In this document: one piece after another, positions 59,329 through 64,000 of the stretch | How positions within the stretch are numbered: the stretch's first letter is position 1 | Layout: every line of letters begins with the position of its first letter | Assembly: GCA_963971405.1 (NCBI GenBank) | Contig: OZ020487.1 | Location: 15,783,344-15,847,343 of the forward strand | Length of the DNA stretch: 64,000 bases | DNA from: Psococerastis gibbosa | Taxonomy: Eukaryota; Arthropoda; Insecta; Psocodea; Psocidae | Reading direction: 5' to 3' | Translations under genes and position numbers: made by a program | The notes under the pieces: model-generated | Told to the model about the DNA's origin: nothing | What the model saw: only the letters and a program-made list of their open reading frames with translations | Database searches by the model: none

Positions 59329-62300
59329 ATGAGCGGAAACAAGAAAGACAAGGGGGAAAAAAAAGAAACAGGCATAAAGAAAAGCGATGTTGATGACCAT
59401 ATCACCAAAAGATATGAATTGAAGAAGAGGCTTGGGAAAGGGGTGAGTAGCCCAACCACTTTAGTCCTACTATTTGTGCAGACTTCTGATAAAAGTTATA
59501 CAGTTTTGTTATTTTATTGACGTAAGTTTTGCTTTTACAAGCCAATAATAGCAAGTTAAAAAAAATCAATGGCAACTAGCCTCACGACTGTTAATCAACT
59601 AGCCCAGGCTGGTTACGACTAAGGCTCTGAATACGGTATATATAGAGCCCTAGTATCGGACATCCTCAATATCAGTTTGTTGAGCCAAATCAAATTTCAC
59701 AAGATATATTAATGGTAGAGATATTACAAATGTCACCCTTCTACATTTTGATTTGTGGCTGTCACTGATACCGGTTGGCCACAGTTTATAAACTTCTTCC
59801 TTCGTGAAAATTTTTGCGGCTTTACGACCGATAATCCAAGTTTTGTCCATCTGTCGGAGGCACTCCCATTGTCTCAATGAAGGAATTAAAGCCCGGCGTT
59901 GTGTGTGGGTAATGATTGACATTGATAAATAAATAAATAACGACTTTCTTTTTACCTGGGCATAAGCTACCTATGGGATAAGCAAATTACATTGTGTATT
60001 ACGTTGTTTTAGGCATACGGAATAGTATGGAAGGCTCTTGACAAGAAGCAAAGTGAGGTTGTAGCAGTCAAAAAGATTTTTGAAGCTTTTCGAAATCAAA
60101 CTGATGCGCAAAGAACATTTCGGGAAATTATGTTTCTACAAGCTTTTAGGGAACATCCGAATATAATTCGACTGAGGGGTCTCCATAAAGCAACTAATAA
60201 TAAGGATATCTACCTAGTGTTCGACTACATGGGTTTGTAATACTGTATTATATATACCGGTAATAATAATTACCAAAATTGGCCTGAGGGAATATTTTAT
60301 ATAGTACGGTACCATAGGTATAGTCTAGGAGATATACCACACCATTTCGAAGCTGAAATTCGAACTAAACAGTAGGCTCATAAGATATTTTTAAGTTTTA
60401 ATGATATCCTATTGATCTTACATTAAATAAGAATTAGTTTTCTACATGCACGTTGCACTGCCTAAAAAATTATGAAAATAGTATCTAAGAATTTATTAAA
60501 TTGTAAAGGGCTAAGCCCTGAGCTGATTAGAGGTACAGTTTGGTTTGGGAGCAGTGGTCAGCATACAAGGGCGGATTTTGCCTTCAATTTAGGGGGGGGG
60601 GGTCAGCGGGCAAGTCCAGTGGATTATAACATTAAAATACATTATTATTTTTAATTCCCACTGTAAACCCATTGTTATCTAATGTAAGTTCATATTATTA
60701 TTATTTTTTTTTTGGGGGGGGGGGTCCGGACCCTCTGACCCCCCCTAAAATCCGCCCTTGTCAGCATACCACCCCGTCAAACTGGAGACTCGGGGTCGAA
60801 CCACTTTTCCAACCATTAAATTTATTCCATGTCTTCCTTTCTGAGCCTCAAGAGGGATTTTCCCTCTCCATCTTTGGGTGAGGAGACCTGCATTAAATTT
60901 AGATCCCTTTTAACAGTTTCATTTGTTTACAGATTCAGATTTGCATCATGTAATCAAGAAAGAGACTGTATTAAAAGACATTCATAAACGTTACATTATG
61001 TATCAATTGTTCCGCGCAACAAGGTATCTCCATTCAGGAAATGTAATACACCGTGACCAAAAGGTACGTACCCAGGCGTATGTGTAGACCACGGCCTATC
61101 ATCCCGGATTCTACTGCTTCATCAAGGTAGCTTATGCCCAAGTTAACAATAAGATTTTTCTCCCTACGTCGTTAAAGAGGTTTCACATCAATAATAATTC
61201 CAATACTTTTTGCATAAAAAAATGATAAATAATTAAATGCTGGTGTTTTTAACTGTGTATTGCAAGAGCCAAAACGCTGGCACACATAGGTGACCTAGAA
61301 ATGATATCACGTTCGTAATGGGTGTTAGGGAATTAGTACTGGCGGCTACTCCGCGACGCCACATTTTGCAGTTACGTGGTCACGTTTTAACCATCAAACT
61401 TATTTAGTAGGGGGAAAAATAAACAACGTTTTTTTTATGGAAAAATAATTTTAAGTGGTATAAAATAAATCTACGACTGCATTAAATCAGGTTTCAAAAA
61501 CTGTCATTGCTGAATAATCAAAGTGGTGGGACAGGAAGGTGTGGAGGAAGCTCACATTTATCACATCCGGGCATTTCAAGTTAGTAGTCAGAATGGCGTA
61601 GAGGTAACGACTCGGACTATCATCCAGAAGGTGACTGGTTCGAGTCCCACCCGAATGCCAAAATTTTCTAGTGGTACAATTATTTATCTTCTGACTACCA
61701 TGCTTCGGAGGGCATGTAAAGCCGGCGGTCCCGGCAGTCTTCCCTGACTGTCGATAGGTTAAACAGGAGGCTGTTGATGCAACCTGAAAACTCCTGTACC
61801 ACGGGTAGTACCACCCCGACACGAATTTCCTTTTTTTATTTCAAGTTGATTTCAGACGTAAATGAGAACATCTTACATCTATGTTATCCAGCGCCGGATT
61901 TATATTTTTTATGAGTGTAGGCCAGTTTATTTCCACCGCCCCATACCTTTCTAAAATAATAATTTTCCATTTGTAGTAAAGGGGATTTATTGAAAGTATA
62001 AAAAAAACATGAGAAAACCAGTGAAATCTGCCGCCCCTAGGCCTATTTATAAATCCAGGACTGATGTTATCAGGACGTAACCTTATTGCTTTTTAATATT
62101 TTCTAGCCATCAAACATCCTCATAAATTCAGACTGTAAAATAAAAATTGCTGATTTCGGGCTGGCGAGGTCATTAACCCATGCAAACAATGACGATGAGG
62201 ATGATGGGATTTTAACAGATTATGTGGCTACCCGATGGTACCGAGCACCTGAGATTTTAGTTGCATCCAAGAAGTATGTACCATATAGCTGCATATTTTA

Positions 62301-64000
62301 TAAGAAATTAATATTGGGGCTAACCTTACGGGTGAAAGTCAGTCCATAGCACTAGGCTACTCTACATGTCCCGACAACGGCATGTTAGGTCTGTTGGTTG
62401 ATTTTTGTTATGGTGCACATTCCATTGACCGGCTAGGGCTATTTCCAACAACGGTGACGTGGTAGCAGACATTCAAGACTTAGGTGGCGTTTCCATCGAC
62501 CTCGCATTGCAGAATTGACGGAAATGTTTATTTTCCTCTATGCCATAGTTAAAATTGATCAATGATCATACAGTAAAATCACAAACAAATAAACTAATAT
62601 TAAAAAATGGCGTCATGGGATATGTTAAGTACAAACATTTCAAAAGATTTCTATAAAAAGAAAAATTCTAATTTCCGTCAATGTCATTTGCATTCTGCAA
62701 TGCGAGGTCGGTGGAAACGCTACCTAAGTCTTGAATGTCTGCTACCACGTCACCGTTGTTGGAAATAGCCCTAGCCGGTCAACGGAATGGGCGCCTATGA
62801 CCGAGCCAAAACACTTACACGGTATGTCTTTTTTAAAATTGTTTTAGTACTGTTGACAAGTATTCTATATTCTAAAACGTAAGACTGATCGAACACCAAA
62901 ATATGGATCAGTAAAACTAGTTAATAGTAATATAACCGATCAATAATTAATCAAAATATAGAGCTTTTGTATGTATTTTCCTAAGATACTAGATTGTTTT
63001 TGAATGTACCCATGGCATACAGTTTTACAAAAACAACCAGCCATCAATGTGAACTCATGATGCGAAAGCTATCGCATAAAAGGTTATTGCACCTCCTGCA
63101 TATAGTCTAACTGAGTGGTTCCCAAACTTTTAAGGCCTTGTCCCACTTTTAAAGAAGCCAAGAGCATCGAGGGGGACCATTCACGTAGGTATGATGTCAG
63201 AAATGGAATCAATATTTTCAGAACCTCAGCTCCTAATGTTTCCCCGAAATTCTTAAATTATTCCACCAAGTCCCATGGCCTTCCTGGCGGGGCGCTGCGC
63301 TGTGGCCCCACAGTCCATAGTCCACAGTTTGGGAACCACTGGTTTAACTATAGTCTGTAAAAACTATAATTACAGATACACAAAAGGAGTGGATATGTGG
63401 TCTCTAGGTTGTATTCTTGGAGAAATGCTTCTAGGAAAGCCACTTTTTCCCGGGACATCAACCGTCAACCAAATGGAGCGGATTATGGCGGTTTTACCGG
63501 AGCCTTCTCAAGAGGGTAAGAATTACTACATCAACATTAAGAATCCACTATCACTAAAATCGCTAAGATATATTGTTTTCTTATTTATTTGCATTTTTTG
63601 AGATTCATGGAGTGTAAGTACCTACTCACTTATCGATTTATTTCGGTGTTTACCGTACTACAATGAAAATCTTTTCAGATCACTGTTTGACGGAACAATC
63701 TATAGCATAGATAGAAATTAATGGAAACTTTTACACACATTCAATATTTACATAGCTATTCTCACATTAGCGAAAAGAAATTTAAAGCTTCTTCTATTAT
63801 TGGAAGTAACTTTTTTTTTACAGAAATCTACAAAATGTGTTCGGGCTATGGGAAAGGATTGTTAGAAGGCAGTGTTGGACCCAAATCAACACTGAAAGAG
63901 CTAATGAAGAGCCCATGTGAAGAAGCAACAGACCTTGTCTACAAACTTTTAGTATTTGATCCCAACAAGAGACTAACTGCGACAGAGGCTTTAAGCCACC
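59329..64000 (+). CDS. MAPK15: ERK7/MAPK15 atypical MAP kinase, exons 1-6, incomplete at window end
   Basis: Exons are 59329-59442, 60013-60232, 60933-61063, 62107-62273, 63376-63515 and 63824-64000 (cut by the window). The phases agree and give 316 residues. Kinase motifs: glycine loop GKGAYGIV, VAVKK with catalytic Lys58, [18 protein letters not shown] (a strong ERK7 signature), HRDQKPSN at 151-158 (Gln instead of the usual Leu is diagnostic of ERK7/MAPK15), DFG at 171-173, TDY at 192-194 in the activation loop, [27 protein letters not shown] and [13 protein letters not shown]. The activation loop carries an acidic run (NNDDEDDG) just before TDY. ERK7/MAPK15 is a constitutively autophosphorylating kinase linked to ciliogenesis, autophagy and secretion control. 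The C-terminal regulatory tail is outside the window. The donor after exon 2 (GTTTGT) is weak. Confidence 0.95.
60566..60760. mobile_element. hAT-type MITE, 195 bp, 8-bp TSD TCAGCATA
   Basis: The ends CAAGGGCGGATTTT and AAAATCCGCCCTTG are flanked by perfect TCAGCATA (60558-60565, 60761-60768). G-rich tracts lie inside near both ends. It lies in MAPK15 intron 2. Confidence 0.93.
61592..61766 (+). repeat. tRNA-derived SINE, second subfamily
   Basis: The tRNA-like head has 'atggcgtagaggtaacgact' (A box) and GGTTCGAGTCC (B box). The body shares 'gcttcggagggcatgtaaag' and 'ggcggtcccgg' with SINE-1 but ends differently. The T-stem does not pair properly, so it is not a true tRNA gene. Confidence 0.7.
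62412..62795. mobile_element. Composite Harbinger-type MITE, TSD TAT
   Basis: Same layout as 13198-13581, with TAT on both sides (62409-62411, 62796-62798). It lies in MAPK15 intron 4, just after a short SINE-1 remnant (about 62334-62376). Confidence 0.88.
63113..63341. mobile_element. hAT-type MITE, about 229 bp
   Basis: The ends GAGTGGTTCCCAAACTTTT and AGTTTGGGAACCACTG are typical of hAT elements. The flanks GTCTAACT and GTTTAACT form an 8-bp duplication with one mismatch. It ends about 35 bp before MAPK15 exon 5. Confidence 0.85.

Noticed and set aside
59650-59922. 90-codon minus-strand frame in MAPK15 intron 1
   Set aside because: No recognisable domain, no splice partner; likely chance.
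61592-61664. Possible functional tRNA gene
   Set aside because: A and B boxes are present, but the T-stem and acceptor stem do not pair and the body continues into a SINE; it is a tRNA-derived repeat.

Overview
The window is nuclear DNA of an invertebrate animal. It is AT-rich, its genes are split by long introns with GT..AG borders, and those introns are crowded with transposon debris. The four conserved host genes recognised are all typical of metazoans. I cannot place the species. An arthropod or another invertebrate phylum fits better than a vertebrate, because the DPP6/10-type protein keeps a full catalytic triad and the ERK7 homologue carries TDY rather than TEY. Exons were joined by hand from splice sites, reading phase and protein family motifs; every junction given keeps phase.

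Layout. Positions 1-3813 are a nest of repeats: a Helentron-like element (1-610) sits inside an older interspersed repeat, and a 5'-truncated LINE on the minus strand (694-3723) is inserted into the same repeat. From 4705 to 28587 (+) lies a DPP4-family gene of DPP6/DPP10 type: 18 coding exons, 890 aa, type II membrane protein, with an alternative first exon at 15275. Between 29040 and 32422 is an intergenic stretch. SYS1, a Golgi membrane protein, runs on the minus strand from 36409 to 32423 in three exons (159 aa), tail-to-tail with DPP. Head-to-head with SYS1, across a 231-bp CpG-rich promoter interval, an XK-related (XKR) membrane protein gene starts at 36641 and runs to 54934 (+) in six exons (416 aa). 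After about 4.4 kb of 3' UTR and intergenic DNA, an ERK7/MAPK15 kinase gene starts at 59329 (+) and leaves the window after its sixth exon.

Mobile DNA. The most striking family (about 770-860 bp, seven copies or pieces) has the layout of non-autonomous Helentrons (HINE/DINE-1-like): sub-terminal inverted repeats, a GTCT microsatellite after the 5' end, a short 3' hairpin and insertion into TT. A second large family consists of palindromic MITEs with GGCGG..CCGCC ends and 3-bp TAA/TTA/TAT duplications (PIF/Harbinger type). Its long form is one such MITE inserted in the palindromic centre of another, and this composite has itself multiplied. Also present are hAT-type MITEs with 8-bp target duplications, a tRNA-derived SINE family, LINE 3'-end fragments and several fold-back elements. 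Every host gene has at least one palindromic MITE in an intron. XKR exon 4 is squeezed between two of them, each about 20-30 bp from a splice site.

The four genes have no obvious common pathway: a membrane peptidase-type protein, a Golgi trafficking adaptor, a scramblase-family protein and a MAP kinase. I see no clustered operon-like system, CRISPR array or true tRNA/rRNA gene.
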